A stretch of DNA of 64,000 bases from Armillaria gallica. Its lineage: Eukaryota; Basidiomycota; Agaricomycetes; Agaricales; Physalacriaceae. Both the position numbers and the translations under genes were made by a program. The stretch is taken from NCBI GenBank assembly GCA_037576215.1, contig JBANDB010000004.1, positions 6,200,001 through 6,264,000 on the forward strand. The letters run 5' to 3'. The first letter of the stretch is position 1; each line of letters opens with the position of its first letter. The notes below the pieces were generated by a model. It was not told where the DNA came from and ran no database searches. It saw nothing but the letters and a program-made list of their open reading frames with translations. Below are positions 1 through 12,228 of the stretch, one piece after another.

Positions 1-205
1 TCATTTCGTGGTATTTGTATTTTATCGCATCTCATTTTCCTTCAGCCATGGTGTAGTCTAATTAATCAATTCAAACCTTTGTACACCTCAGGGTCCTGGG
101 ACAGTCAAAAAAGATTCGCTTGAAGGCCGCCACCAGCTCACATTTTCTCCATATCTCATATCAAAAGCCATGAGAGATGAAGCAAGAATTCTAACAGCAA
201 TGCAA

Positions 206-1317
206 TCAACTCAGAAGAGACAATATCCTAGTTATAATAGTTCTGTCTAGGTTCGAGAATGATGGGTTGCAGAATTGGAAGGTTGGCATTGGCTTCGACT
301 GCAGCACCGTGATTGCCTCGTTTAGGTTCAGGGTTGTTCCATGCTTGTCACTCAACTTCACTATGCTCATGTCTTTGCCCCTTCTCATGTTCACCTTCAC
401 ATAGTCCACAAGGGTTGAGTTCAAGTGTGAACTGTTGGGGTAGAGGAAGCTTTCGTCGAACTGATACACAATGATACCAGGAGAAGGCGGAGTTTATTGT
501 ACGTCCACATTGATGACACCGTCCTTCGTGAGGAGAGTGAACACCTCATGGTGGTGCTTGCACTCTGAACTGTCATTGTCTAGGGTAATCTCATGGCTTG
601 CCAAGGAAGTATCCACGAGGATGAGTGACGCGTATCAAGAGGAGGGCAGGAGAAGCACAGATGGACATGTATATGTCTTTTTCAATGGATGAAAAGATTC
701 TAATGAGAACAGCCGCCACCCATATCACAAATCCAAGGGACACTTGCCAGTGGGAATAGACCTAGTAAAAAGTTTAGTACAGTGTCACGGCACAATGCAT
801 CAAACATACCTGCTGAGGAGACATCACCAGATCTGCCACTGCATGTATAATCACTGCAGAAAGACCCGCGGTGGGAATCCAGTAGAATGCAAACATCAGG
901 CCATACAATGCCACGATAACAACAGTTGCAGTGATGATGACAGCGATGGGCATTCTCACGAGACACGTCTGACTTCGACTTCAAGGCAGAGCAAGAAAAC
1001 GACCCTGTAGCGGCGTACGCGCCGAAGCATGAGCCCATGGTGACCGTGACACTTATGGCTATGAACTCTTGGTTCGGGTTGATTTTGTAACTGTCCAACC
1101 ATCCAAAGGCTTCAATAACAATGTAAGTATCATATCCTGAGATGCGCATGGCGAGACTTACATTTGGCAATGGCAATGGCAATGTGTTCCGCTCAGTACA
1201 AGGTCCTTCTTGTCCAATGGTGTACGGGGAATAAATGTTTCTTGAGAGCTTTCCATTGCTGCTGGGTGAGTCGAGGGAATGTTGGATAAAGAAGAATCCA
1301 GAGAAGATGAAATACAA
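206..1317 (-). pseudogene. SulP-family sulfate permease remnant, left end cut by decay
   Basis: Read on the minus strand, this carries the middle of a fungal sulfate/proton symporter of the SulP family, a plasma-membrane protein that imports sulfate. Visible blocks in order are INPNQEFIAISV, GSCFGAYAATGSFS, the membrane block YWIPTAGLSAVIIHAVADLV, then after an intron (GTATGT to ACTAG near 776-836) IRIFSSIEKDIYMSICAS, and finally YQFDESFLYPNSSHLN before the STAS region. The frame is broken at least three times: a shift after KSKSDV near 965, a shift near 590, and an in-frame TAA at 494-496. Past about 330 the homology continues in another frame (AWNNPEPKRG) and then fades. N-terminal membrane helices and a full STAS domain are missing. 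The family assignment is firm; the pseudogene call rests on several independent breaks. Confidence 0.75.
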
Positions 1318-1639
1318 GACAATTCAACAAACCAAACCCTTCCTCAAATTATGCGGAAAGTAAGAAATATCATTTAGTAGAATATGTGGACAATAACATA
1401 ATGAGATGGATCAAATTTATTATCTTCATATCTTCAAAGTGGCTACACCAACTTGTCCATGGTCACAGTGGTCAGAGTTATCAGAGCCATGTCACAAATC
1501 CAGGGAGAAGCCGCGGCGCAATTTTTTCGTACGAGATACCGCGGTGTACAAATGTCTGGTAATTTTGGACTTGGGAGAACGTCAACAGAAGAATGGGCAA
1601 GAAATGTCGACAGGACATACCCGCAGTTTAACACTTGTT

Positions 1640-2800
1640 CCTCAGATCGACCTCGGTTTGTGTAGGACGGGGGTGTGGTGGCGGCATGCGAAGAAATCGG
1701 AGAAAAGTGGTGGGTGGGTGGCCACAAGACTCTTGACCGTCAAGTAGAGGTCCTGGCATGGAACCAGTGCCACCGTTTGATTACCTGGTGTTGAAGATGG
1801 CACCACAAGCTTGGAAGAGGCCACACAGCCAGCAGAGGGGATAAAATGGCTGACAGATGGGGATCGAAAATCGTCAACATCGGCAGCAGCCATGGAGACA
1901 CTAGGAGGAAACAGACACTGGCATAGTGGAGGGAAAACGGCATAGTTCGAATACCAGATGTCGAAAATAGTGGTGAGGGGGGAACTAATACAACTGTTCG
2001 ATTCCCCGGTGTCAAAAATAGTGCAACATACATGGAAGAGATCGCACGGCCAGTGGAGGAAATGAATGGCTGGGGATCAAGAATCGTCGTTGTCGGCAGC
2101 AGTCACGGAGACACCGTGGGGAAACAGATGCTGGAATAGTACTCCCCATGTCGAAAATGGGGGATGCCCGAAGATGTGGCTCCCAGTGGGTCTGGGGCGG
2201 GTGGTAGGCCACGACATTGGTATTGGGCAGTGGCAGCAGCAGTGGGGATGTGGGAGGATAAATCACTGTCATCTTGGCAACCTTCGCATCCTCTGATGGT
2301 GAACTGGTACCCAAAAAGTGTCATCGTCGTCGCCGTCGTTAGTCATTGGGGCTCTGATCATCACCCCACCCTCTTGCTCCCATTCTCCCGATCTTCCTAG
2401 CCTCACCTGCTCATCGTCGACCCTCCACGGCTTAGCATCATCCTCATACAAACTATCCTTTCACAAATGAACCTGCCGTTCCCACTGCGCAGACTGTCGT
2501 TGTCATTGTCATCGAGCTCCCGGAGACGCTGGCAGCTGGGGGCTTGCATATGACCCCATGCTCACAGATTGTGTCCGATCTTGAACGTTCTTGCAAATTC
2601 GGAGTTGTTTCGTGTTTGGATTGCTGGCGTTGGCAGTGATTGAAGCCGATCTTCGTGTGGAGGGATCGGGACGGGCTGGCAGGTGTACTGGTGGGCGTAC
2701 TGGCAGGCGTTTTTGCAGGTGACGGTGGTAAGGCTTTCCGTAGACAATACATAGCGTCGTGAGTGTATCGTAGTGCTCAACGTCACTTGCAGGACGTACT
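1640..2800. repeat. Degenerate repeat block, partly tandem, related to 16.5-17.25 kb
   Basis: Two diverged tandem units start near 1,819 and 2,040. Both run through a gccag(c/t)(a/g)gagg, atggctg(g/a)..gggatc, tcggcagcag, ggagacac, aaacaga order. A phrase close to gtcgaaaat recurs at about 1,958, 2,021 and 2,151. The block after 2,150 (gggggatgc..., then a gtcgttgtcattgtc / gagctcc stretch near 2,490-2,520) resembles 16,855-17,135 in the same order. No convincing gene frame runs through it. It looks like a dispersed, decayed repeat. Confidence 0.4.
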
Positions 2801-2807
2801 GCCTCGT

Positions 2808-3180
2808 TCAAGGGCTTACACAAGTTGCATGGGAGGAATTGGGCTTGCAAAGTCGGCTAAACACACTAAGAAAATCTAAAATACAGAAATAAGTAGATAA
2901 TATGAATGAAGAAAACACACCTATCATTTTTATTGAGGGTGATTTGGTAGGCAGGCCGCAGGATGAGACGAAGGTTGGGATGGATAACCAGAGAAACAAT
3001 TACAGGACCAGGTTGAGAGAAAACGGTAAGATATTCCCAGGTTTTTGATGAACGAGCTTCTTTTTTCCCACGATCGTTCTCAAGAGCTATTCGGCAAGCT
3101 CCGGATAGCATCAATCCCACGATTAAAACCGCTATAATGACCGATAACCTATATATACATATAGGACTCGGAATTATCAT
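2808..3180 (-). CDS. Hypothetical small two-exon ORF with hydrophobic N-terminus
   Basis: An ATG at 3,180 opens 86 codons that begin with a hydrophobic stretch (YRLSVIIAVLIVGLMLSGA), either a signal peptide or a membrane anchor. A basic segment and a second hydrophobic stretch follow. A plausible intron runs from 2,920 (GTGTGT) to 2,876 (TTTTAG), after which a short exon reads on. No family is recognised and no promoter is clear. The ORF could be chance; I list it because the start, the hydrophobic N-terminus and the splice signals agree. Confidence 0.22.
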
Positions 3181-6100
3181 TTGTCGATATTGATGTTGAT
3201 TGGTGACAGCACTAATACCTCAGTTGCTGAACATCGGGATTCTCAGACATATCAGTCCTTTGAAGCCTGTGTGCTGTTCTGTTTGCTGTTTTCTCACTGC
3301 GAGTTGCCCTGTGCTTGGCTCATAGCAAGAATGAAAAATTTGGTGTCAGAGAACACTACCAGAATCACTGCTTTTTCTCATTCGCCCCAAGATTTTCTCC
3401 AAGATATGTCCATATATCAAGGGAATCTGTGGACGACTCTTCGGCTTCATATGTTCACTACCTGACCTTCTCTCTTCCCTCCCTCGCCAGATGTTTATTT
3501 CTGACGGCCTGCCGTTCTTTGGTGTGATATACATCGATGTAGCACCTTATTCATCTCATCTCATCTTCGTCTTGTTGCACTATAACCTGGTCGCATTTGT
3601 CTTTGCGGGCCATCGCCCGAGACAAGCATTGCTGGGACAAAGTCTGATTTATATTAATCCAAATGAAGGAACGGCACCACCTCATTTTCAAATGCATATG
3701 CCATGGCTGTCAAGCTTCCCTGGGTCATTCTCATGAATCAGTACTTCCCACCCTTTTTTGTTGTAGAAGATGTTCCGCAGCTGGCCAATTGTTACCTTCC
3801 CGCACATCATCCAACATGCCTCCGACTATAACTTCTCCTCTCCTCCCTTTGAATTAATTTAATTAATTTACATTAATTAAAATAACTCCCAAGAAAACCC
3901 TATAAATCAAGTGCCTCCGACAATGGTGCACTCGAAAGACCGAGTGACGTAAAGTCTCATGTCATCGCGGGTTCCATTCTTATTCCCAAGTTACCGGATT
4001 GTGGGCTCTGGTGTTGCCGAGCCGTCTCTTCGATTTGCATTGTGAGAATCGCTCTGTTCGGCTTGAGGATGTGCCTCCTGAGGGATACAAATAGATTTGT
4101 CATTGCTTCTAGGAGAAAATGAGCACTTTTTATTGTGGAAAACATGTATTTACACAGTATTCTCATTCCCGAAAATGGTTTCTACTCTCATAAAAACCTA
4201 TAATGGCGAGTCGTTGATATTTTTCCTGTAAGATCTTTAACATAATAAAGCTAAGCTTAACTGGCATTGATCAAAATGTTCTGCGCTACGGTGGTCTGGA
4301 TCTGGGGCTGACAGGGCCAGGAAACAACAGATATCAACGCAACATTAGAGTGAACAAACACTGGCAGTATGAATTTTTGAATCCGGAGAGAAATGGTCTC
4401 ACACTGTGAGAGTATGGTTCACTGTGTATGACCGGCTTGATAACTAAGCCAGTAATATACAGAGGAGTTGCTGATACTATCATTTCGGAAAGAGGTCACA
4501 GGTCAATCGGTGTATGCAAGGTAGTATTATCGAGCAGGTATGCTTTTGTCAGGTGTACTACTTCCGATGTAATGGTGGAATTGAATGATCATAGAATTTA
4601 AGGGGAACAACAAATTTGAGTGATGGTAATCTCTGAATTATTATGAAGCCAGATACTGCGTCAAATTCTATTTATTAAATGATACTGGAGCCACTTGAAA
4701 GACGACAATATCTTGCCATAAGTACATCAGACTTAGTAGGCAACTGATACAATGGGCTACAAAATACGTGCTCTATTTAGGGGAGAATACGAATACACAC
4801 ATTCTAACATTTCTCCCTTTTGCCCTCAGCTGATCTTCATTTGCATCTGTCTACAAGATTGTACTTAGTAAGCACGAAAGTGGTACATGCTACGAGTGTA
4901 CTTAAGGATCAAATGCTCACGAGCCCCACGCTACACGTACAGGAGGTAAGCAGCAACCAGTCCAACTATATAACATCTAAATCATGTGGTAGTATCTACC
5001 TTCAGTGTGGTATGAACAAGTACATCAGACCGGAGGCGGTGCTAAAAATAGGTCTATAATCCGGACCCAGAGCCATGCCTTAAAGCCACTCAAATGGATT
5101 TGCGTTATGTACTGTTACGCAAAACGAAAACCTGCCTGAGACAGCTCGGCAACACTAGGCCCTCTATCACTAAAACGTGGAGTATCACAGAATAATCATA
5201 TCCACTTTTCTGCCCTGTTCCACCGGGCGGAATAACATTATAAACCCTGAAGTTTCAAAGTCACCCAACCAATCGTGTACGTCTGATACCTTGATCCACC
5301 AACTTTATCGATTCTACTCCTTGGCAGCATGCAAGATTTCCATGGCCCACGTCCTTGAGCTTCACTCAGCTCTTCGCCTCTGTCCCATAGGCGTATTATC
5401 CTACTGGACAGGGAGAAGCACGTCGGAGAAGGTCAAGGTAATAACTCCACTCGTTCTTTTCCGTTGCTTCTTTGATAATGACTACGTTGCCGCATCCAGT
5501 AGTGATCGAAAGAGGCCCCATTATGCCCAAGGACAATGTACATCTTGGATTTGAACCTAGCTCTGTTCCAGCAGGCATCAGCTCGCTACATTGTGTAGGT
5601 GCAGAAGCAAGCTAGACGATTCGAAGTCAGCCACCATGCGTTGTGCGAGTCATCCAGAAGAAAAGGCTGCCTCAAACATGCCTTAGAAAAAATGAGAAAA
5701 TTCGCCGTCAATTACAATACTCCATAGGTGCCTTTCATAATGTAACTTTTGACATTCATACTCAAGCTGAGTCGCTCTATGGACATCATCATCATATTAC
5801 ACGACATGGTCCACTGTAGCGACAAAACAGGGACTTCCCTTGACGTGATCATACTTCCAAAAGTTTAAAAGGTCGAAACAAATACAGTACTTAGTTCCAA
5901 CTTCATTCCTGATTTCGACCATGCGAGTGCAACCACTTCCGATGGTTGAATAGTTGATGGATGCTGGCCTATAGATCGGACGGGATGTATATTAGATCAA
6001 ATACTCGGTCGATGTTCAAGCATTTTCTTTCGGTAGCCCATTTCTCTTTTTGGAACAACTAGACAACATCATGCAAGACCTCTCAACAAAGATCCCTCAC

Positions 6101-6983
6101 GAGGCAAAGCTAGATCCTGTCGCCGGAGGCATGAGAATCCGTCTATTGATTCAGTACGACCCGGCAGGCAAAAGGGCTATTTAACAAGGCCCAAGGCCAT
6201 AGATACTCATTCAACGCCACTTGTCATCATGCAATAAACCAAGGAACATCCATTGCTGACTTTTGCTGACTTTTGCCAGGGTACTGCTGGGGTCCTAGAC
6301 CGTGCTGGCCCCCCTGGCTCACATCATCTGGCGAATCTTTCACCAAAGCTTCATGTGGGGTTAAGAATGTGAGTTTGACATTGCAGTGGATTTCTAGTCG
6401 TAATATGCTGGCTTCTATCCTCCAGCCCGTACATCACGCGTGCATCCATGACTGCTGATCTTTAGACAGGTGTCCCATTGCACATGAGTCGTTCCTGTTT
6501 CTACTTCATCAACGTTATATAAAATAAGTAATAAGAATTAATTCAGCACAACAATTCATCCGACCTGGGTGTAAATCTGGAGATGTGACTTGACTACTGT
6601 CTTATTCCCGCTACCTTGGTAGTGGGTTATAGATAATTCCCTATTGTGCTTCCGTTTGGCCCTGCACTGCTTTCTGGCAGTAAGAGAGTGTGCCCCCTAT
6701 GTGGTATGTGGTGTGGGACTGATCGTTGCTTGCGGCCGCTGACCTTCTATCCTTTTCAGGCTACCAAACTGTCACTGCTCTATGTCACCCCTGTCATGCG
6801 TTGTGCTCTGCAGCATTCTAAATCTCAAACTTGTTCGCCCATCAGCTCACTAAGTCAAGGAAATCGGGTTCGATTTTTTTGCAGAACAAGCCTGTGCACT
6901 GTGCTTCACTAACTTCATGCAATTTGATGGCGATTCACTGGCATGTAGACGTTTTCCGAGATCGGTCACAGTTATAACCATTG
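3181..6983. other. No supported gene
   Basis: Only short overlapping frames without a recognisable domain are present. A TTAA-rich simple stretch lies at 3,854-3,884. A duplicated gctgacttttgc phrase lies at 6,254-6,278. Confidence 0.5.
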
Positions 6984-6991
6984 GTAGAGAT
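6984..6991. repeat. 8-bp target-site duplication GTAGAGAT (left copy; right copy 7,972-7,979)
   Basis: Identical octamers abut both ends of the hAT element, the hallmark of hAT insertion. Confidence 0.85.
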
Positions 6992-7971
6992 TAGTGATGT
7001 TCGGGTCGGGTCAGGCAGGGTTTTGAGGGCTTGGGCTGGGTAGTTGAGGGCTTGGGTCGATGTTTTTACAAGCCCGAGCCTTAAGCCCTGACCCAGGTCG
7101 GGTCGGGTCAGGCTTGGGTAGTAGGCCTAGGCTTGATATATATATAGCACATCAAAGAAGTACATGAATATCTACTCTGCTTCATAACAATCATCGTCGA
7201 GATCAATAGCTAGCCTACCCTTGACCTTCTGATGAACTGAGGACATCAGCTCATCATCTTCCATTTCCTCATCGAGAATATCCTCCTCCGTCTTTAGTGT
7301 GGGTAGAGCCCTTGAAATAGGATATGTTACTGTGTCGGAATGCTGACTTGAGAATCTGAAGTGCTTCTACAACGTCACCATGAAGGCGATTGCACCGTTT
7401 TGAGATTGTAATACCACTTGAAGAAAATATCTTCTCGCTTGACACAGACAAAGCCATGACAGGTAGATAGTCCCGATTGATAGGACGTACCTGATATTGC
7501 TTTTAATCATATTTCCAACCTTTCTAGACATGGATGGCCACTTATGACATGCTTTGACCTCCAATTTTTTGTTTTCTGGAGGTCAAAGTATGTCATAATT
7601 GAGCATCTATGGAAAGAGGGGTTCAAAAACAAGGATTACTATGGTAGAACAACGTGTATAGGTAAGTGGTATAGTTTTGGTATAGAATATTGATAATTTT
7701 GCTGAGCGAGGGATAGAAAACTGAGGCGACATGGACGTGAGAGTCAAGAAGAAAGCCGTGATCAGTTGGTACAGCAGTGGATCACATGATATCAAATGCC
7801 GTCCAATGCCGGCACCGATCACCAGGCCGGAAGCCCAGGGCTTGGGCTTTCCTGAGTCGACACCCGAGCCTTGAGCCCACCAAAGCCCAACACGAGGGTC
7901 GGGCTTTTCAGGGTTGGGTTGGGCTGGGTTGGGCTGGGTCATGGGCTTTAAGCCTGACCTGAACATCACTA
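6992..7971 (-). mobile_element. hAT-type element, 980-bp internal-deletion derivative
   Basis: The left end starts TAGTGATGTTCGGGTC and the right end is its near-perfect inverse (TAGTGATGTTCAGGTC read from the other strand). Both are flanked by the 8-bp direct duplication GTAGAGAT (6,984-6,991 and 7,972-7,979). An 8-bp duplication and a TAGTG terminus fit the hAT superfamily. Both ends carry G-rich subterminal repeats (GGGTCGGG, GGGCTTGGGCTGGG). Inside, on the minus strand, a piece of the transposase C-terminus survives. The DNA-binding part and most of the catalytic domain are gone, so the copy cannot move alone. Confidence 0.85.
7269..7500 (-). pseudogene. hAT transposase C-terminal dimerisation domain fragment
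   Basis: The minus-strand frame reads RDYLPVMALSVSSEKIFSS, then ISKRCNRL and GDVVEALQILKS. This is the classic hAT C-terminal family dimerisation motif (Pfam Dimer_Tnp_hAT). The fragment is about 75 codons and stops near 7,269. Upstream toward 7,971 no further transposase sequence can be followed, which fits an internal deletion. It lies wholly inside the element 6,992-7,971 and has the orientation expected of the transposase. Confidence 0.8.
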
Positions 7972-7979
7972 GTAGAGAT

Positions 7980-10900
7980 GTGCAAGAGCGTTTGCTGACT
8001 CCCATCAAGGTTATTCGTACCTTCTCCGCCAGATGATGCTGTGGTTCTCAGTGTGTTCGGGCATGGACTAGTGGTAGGTACTACCTGCAACGATCATCCG
8101 GAGTATCGGGAAGGTGTTATTATTAAGGCGTCTTGACAGATTCTTATTCCATCAAGTCCACGATGTTACATGCCCGCATCAAGGTGACCGACATTGCAAG
8201 CAATATGTTCAAACTTCTGGGATTTAGATCAGACATGGAGAATTTGAATCCTTTCCTGAGGATTATATGGATGGCAGCACGTTGGAGGTGTGGAATTGGA
8301 CTGTGGCCACTCCTAGGCTCAAGTATGGGAGAGTTGCGGTGGGTCTCTAATACGTGACATTGAAAAATTTTAGTCCCTCATATCACAAATTGTCCAGCAG
8401 GCACCCAAATTATTTTGTCTTAAGCATTATGCCAAGGTCTACTTCCGTCGTCTCTGCGAGACACTTCGACTTCAGCTTTCAAATGCAACGAAATATTCAT
8501 GCCAGCCGCATTCAATAACTCTCACTGACCCAGATACTCTACAACATCACTCAGCAGTCAAGCTCAAACTATGGCAAGAGACATTCGGCTCTGCCAAGGA
8601 CATCTGCAACCTGTTCACAATGGTCAAGATGCTATTATTATGAAAAGCTGACTAAAATCTCCCAAGTCAACGATAATGCCATCTAGATCTGTTGCGACTT
8701 GACTTCTCACCGCCATCGCCATGGTTCATCCGCCCTCTCTTAGCTGGGAATCATTATCGCCATCACGCCTCTTGTCACGCACCTCCGTCCCGGCTTGGGG
8801 CTAGGATGTCACCACCAAAGGCTGGCTGTGGATCATGCGTATGGCACTGGACACTTCTTTGATGGCCAAACTACGTATAACTTAATGGCTACTTATCTGA
8901 GTTTCTTATACTTGAACGGACCTTGTCTCCTTTTCTTCCTTGGTCGGTCATGGCAACTTCAAGTACAATAATAAGTACACCTCATATCAACCACGACCAA
9001 AAAATCTGAGTTTCCACTCATCATCATGGGCACCCTTCTCATTGCATTCCAAATTTCTGATCTTTTGTTCCCTGTCCCGCGAGTTGTTTCCTGCTGCATT
9101 GGTTTTGTTGTGGCAACGAGTAGCGTTCCTGCTGCTGCACCGTTTTTAATGGTTACTGTGACAGAGCTATATCTTGTTGCTTGCGTTCTGGTGACACTGG
9201 CGAGGTCCACTCCTGCCGCGGCGCCGTTTTTAATGGCTTGTTGCAACGCTTTGGTTTTTTGTTCCTTTGGTTTCAGCGGTTTCCAATGGTGTGATTTCTT
9301 GTTGCTTGCGCTTCGTTTCCGTTGTTCCTCTCCTGATACTCATGAGTCTTGTTATGATTTCAGTCCATTTCCTGCCCAGACGCTATCCATGACTCATTAT
9401 GGTTTTGGTCCATTCCCCCCCCCAAACTACACACATGATTCCTGCAGCCTGCTACGGTCGCGGTCCATCTCCTTCCCCAACGACACTCATGACTCTTGTT
9501 TCTTTTTCGCTCCATTGTTTGCTGACTTGTTCCATCATTCTGTCGTCATTTGTATCGCCTGCTATGGTTTTGTCGTGTTCCCTGCTGGTGGTCCGTGCGT
9601 ACATTGCTGTATGTCTCGCTGTGTCTCAGATTAGGTGATGATGTGTCATAGACTCGTGATGCTTGCGCTGTGGTACAGACCAGCAACCTTCATTATTACT
9701 CACCATTTTAGGTTGCGTGCAATGATTGAGCAACACACATACACTATTGTTTATAGTAATCTTTTTGGGGCCTGGCACCGGTACACACACTACACCACAC
9801 CTCATGGGCCAGATATTACACTCTTCTTTTGTCCTTCTTATGTGCAACCGGAGGTAAACTGGACAAGGAAGTGAGCAAGCTAGCCGGACAGGCGCTGGCG
9901 CATTGGTGAGTGCTCTTGCTGTTCCTGTAGGTTGGCATACTGAGGAGTAGATGAGCCGAGGAGCTATTGTTCACACGGATAATCTCTATTCTCAACGTCG
10001 GATGCATCATTTTCATCGACGAGGACTTCACAGACATCAGTGGCAAGGACACTGCACACATATACAGACTGCTGAGTCTGGTTTACAAGACTACTTTGCA
10101 GACGACAAGCTACCGAACCTGTAAGACTTTGCGCCGTACTGTATACAGTATATGGCTGTCAGCTCCAATCCGTCGATGGTATATGGACCGTATTGGTACG
10201 TCCGTCACGGTCATATGTACGGCCGTATGCCAGGAGCTATGCTTGGATTATCAAACTTGTATAGGACTTCACCTCATAGTCACTAAACTAACCTAACTTG
10301 ATTCCAGACATACCTGGACATCACTTGGACATCACTACTGTCCTTGGACGAAACACAAAGAGGCATTCCTGATGATCACATGATTGCATCATCCGTTCCA
10401 AATGTATCTGGAAGGTTATAAATGGGCTAGAAATGATTCACAATGAAAGGTACGGCACCCTACATGGCCTTGGATCTCCATATCATCACTTAGCTTTGCT
10501 CACGAGTGATCCAGTGTTGTATACCGTACACACGGCCGTCAATACAGGTGCTTCTCGAGCTCTTGACGGTACGGTTACGGTACCCGTATGACGGCACCCA
10601 TACAACCGTATTATACGGTGACGGTGCGAAGCCCTACAAACCTGATGTGGTGGAATATTTTGACTGGACGCCTTCCACCCCCTTGAAGACCACTGTGTCT
10701 TATTTGATAGGTGATATCTTGTGTGATGGAGGGGGCCCAGTCAAGGCTATGGTTAAGAAATGAGACTGGTGACCGTTCCTTACCTGGAGTCGAGGTAGAT
10801 GCATCTTTTGTTGGATATTGCGAGCGAGCTTGCGGGACTGATAGCACGTGGCTGGACCAATTACATAATATACATAGAAAATTTCTTTACCTACATTCTC

Positions 10901-12228
10901 TTGCCGTTTACCACGACATACGTACTGGCAAACGTAGCAATTCTTTTCTACCTTCGCCCGACCTCGTTGTAACATCTTTTGTTGTTCATTAACAACACGT
11001 GTATGTAGATCAGCCCAATGATAAAGTACAGAATGTACACAAGCAGACAATGAACATGACTTCAGCTCTACGGTTTTCCTAGTTCTTTTCTTATCACCTC
11101 ATCCTTGTCCATTACCTACTAGGCATGGAAACATGGTTGCATACCATACTTGTATGAACCCATGTCGTAGGCTTAGCTGTATGCCTATCTACTCAAGTAA
11201 TGGGCGCGAGGGAAAATGTGAGCTGGCAGCGGCGTAGCTGCCGCCGAGCGAACTTTTTCCCCGCGTCCAGTCACTATCAGCGTACCTGCGTGCTTCCCAT
11301 TCGTTACAATCATTCACTCAGTAGATCCCGTGCGAACCCTCGTGATTTGCAAGGTAGCGGGCCCTGCCACTTGTCGGCCTTACTTAGTTATCATTTATCG
11401 GGTTTAAAGAAAAATGTTTACACAAGTCTAATTGGTGAGAAGTCTTTATTTCGGATCTCCGCTCTCTCCTCACGCCACCTACAGGCATCGGCCGCTCCAA
11501 TGCGTGTAACGTTCCACATCTAGGATGTGCGGTCTCAGCCTCCCCACGGGAGTCTCGGCAATCTCATCCGTGAGTACGCGCCTCTGTCTCAAAGTCCATG
11601 ACACTCAACGGGCATTCAGATTCCTCCCCGTGTCTCTGATTTCATTGGACTATAAGTATCTTGGTGGTCTCAGCTCGAGCGCTTGTCGCTCTCGCTGAAC
11701 CACCAGGTACACATTTCTTTACCTCGTTTATAGTATTATAACTCATTACTTCCTCGCTCACCAGAGCGCCGTTTTTTATTCTCGCCCACCCGGACATTAT
11801 GGACATGATTATTTTCATTGATGACATCGTTCTATTGGACTTCACGGACTATACTACTACACATTCGGACTTACAGACTCTCATACTTTACTACTTCATG
11901 TACCATAACATCTCCCTCCCAGCGCTCATACACGCGGTGCCTGGCTGATGCAATTTGACTTGTGCCTTAAGGGGCACATTTTTTGGTAAACTCGTACGAT
12001 AAGTCGGACAGTCGTCGACCAATTAGATCATGGAGTAACGTCCAAAGGCAAGGTCACAGATAAATACCTACAAACACAATCCCTTAGCCCTAGTCAACCT
12101 CCTAAGCTGTGCCCATCACCAAGCCACCCAGAATCAGAATGCACGCTTCTGAAAGTTGATATTACAATTCGGGTCCTTCGAGCGGCCTGATTTTTAGGCC
12201 GTCACTGGATGGTGAGTGGTTTGAATGT
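7980..12228. other. No supported gene; local repeats and hairpins
   Basis: Short frames only. Within it: a three-unit degenerate tandem repeat at 9,353-9,500 (each unit has the pattern ggtccat..cccc..aacacatgact); two near copies of ccgtttttaatgg at 9,138 and 9,214; an ACCGTA/TACGGT-rich patch at 10,130-10,640 resembling 17,580-17,904; and a hairpin at 11,662-11,705. The phrases ATTATTTTCATTGATGAC (11,808) and ATCATTTTCATCGACGAG (10,007) are related and may be scraps of one decayed coding repeat. Confidence 0.45.
11662..11705. repeat. Imperfect hairpin, about 12-bp arms
   Basis: The left arm TGGTGGTCTCAGC pairs with the right arm GCTGAACCACCA with one mismatch around a 19-nt centre that is itself partly self-complementary. 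No gene or element border is associated with it. Confidence 0.4.

Noticed and set aside
700..1317. Treating the 205-codon minus-strand frame as an intact gene
   Set aside because: Permease homology jumps frames inside it and its ends read into intron and spacer sequence.
6254..6278. Duplicated gctgacttttgc as an insertion target duplication
   Set aside because: The copies are directly adjacent with nothing between them; a slippage duplication.
9026..9634. 202-codon plus-strand frame
   Set aside because: Low-complexity Phe/Cys/Ser-rich translation of pyrimidine-rich repeats, with no domain, promoter or splice support.
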